Source of the DNA: Chthonomonas sp. UBA2387
Lineage (GTDB): Bacteria > Armatimonadota > Fimbriimonadia > Fimbriimonadales > Fimbriimonadaceae
DNA: 14,582 nt
Direction of reading: 5' to 3'
Assembly: GCA_002343445.1 (NCBI GenBank)
Contig: DDSP01000023.1
Location: 1-14,582 of the forward strand
Under the pieces are notes generated by a model, which was not told the origin of the DNA, made no database searches, and saw only the letters and a program-made list of their open reading frames with translations. Of the stretch, positions 14,563 to 14,582 are shown piece by piece. A program made the position numbers and the translations under genes. Each line of letters opens with the position of its first letter. The stretch's first letter is position 1.

Positions 14563-14582
14563 GTTGGGGGTAGCTCCCGGAG
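14563..14582. repeat. Direct repeat, copy 2, cut by the window end
   Basis: The sequence is identical to 14497-14516 and reaches the last base, so the true repeat may be longer than 20 bases and may continue as an array. The bases left of the two copies differ, which fixes the left boundary. Confidence 0.7.

Noticed and set aside
14497..14582. Call of a CRISPR array
   Set aside because: Only two copies of 20 bases are visible, one spacer length cannot be compared, and no cas gene is in the window. Kept as repeats only.

Overview
The window is a GC-rich, gene-dense stretch of chromosome from a bacterium with two membranes: it encodes an outer-membrane secretin and a lipoprotein. There are no rRNA or tRNA genes, no transposases and no phage genes. 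Start codons include GTG, and several neighbouring genes overlap by 4 bases. The isoprenoid enzyme IspG is of the cyanobacterial/plant type. The overall style (PilM/PilO-like genes beside oversized minor pilins and G/S-rich inserts) would fit Armatimonadota or a relative, but that placement is a guess from the protein sequences.

Left edge (1-1642): the probable 3' end of an upstream gene, then an RluD-type 23S rRNA pseudouridine synthase on the minus strand. A short divergent gap of 32 bases separates it from a small predicted lipoprotein.

Centre (1771-12082): one type IV filament locus, all on the plus strand. The order is assembly ATPase (PilB/GspE, with an MshEN-like N-domain and zinc motif), platform protein (PilC/GspF), a 179-base gap holding a strong inverted repeat, a large PilX/GspK-like minor pilin, a PilV/GspI-like and a PilW/GspJ-like minor pilin, a fused PilM-PilN protein, PilO/GspM, secretin PilQ/GspD and a membrane-anchored PilP/GspC-like protein. 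From 4922 on, the genes overlap or are separated by at most 31 bases, so they look like a single operon. Together they cover the cytoplasmic motor, the inner-membrane platform, the alignment complex, the outer-membrane pore and the initiating or tip minor pilins. A major pilin, prepilin peptidase, retraction ATPase (PilT) and pilotin are not in the window.

The most notable feature is the single-chain PilM-PilN protein. This is the domain plan of GspL of type II secretion, and the nucleotide-binding loops of its actin-like part look degraded. With the gene order E-F-(K/X)-(I/V)-(J/W)-L-M-D-C, the locus sits between textbook type IVa pili and type II secretion. The second notable gene is the 467-residue minor pilin, whose body looks like a repetitive beta-rich surface domain and may sit at the filament tip.

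Right edge (12083-14582): a convergent minus-strand gene of unknown function, then a divergent, apparently bidirectional promoter driving it and ispG. The last 172 bases carry no gene. They hold a long near-perfect hairpin and two identical 20-base repeats 66 bases apart, the second cut by the window end.
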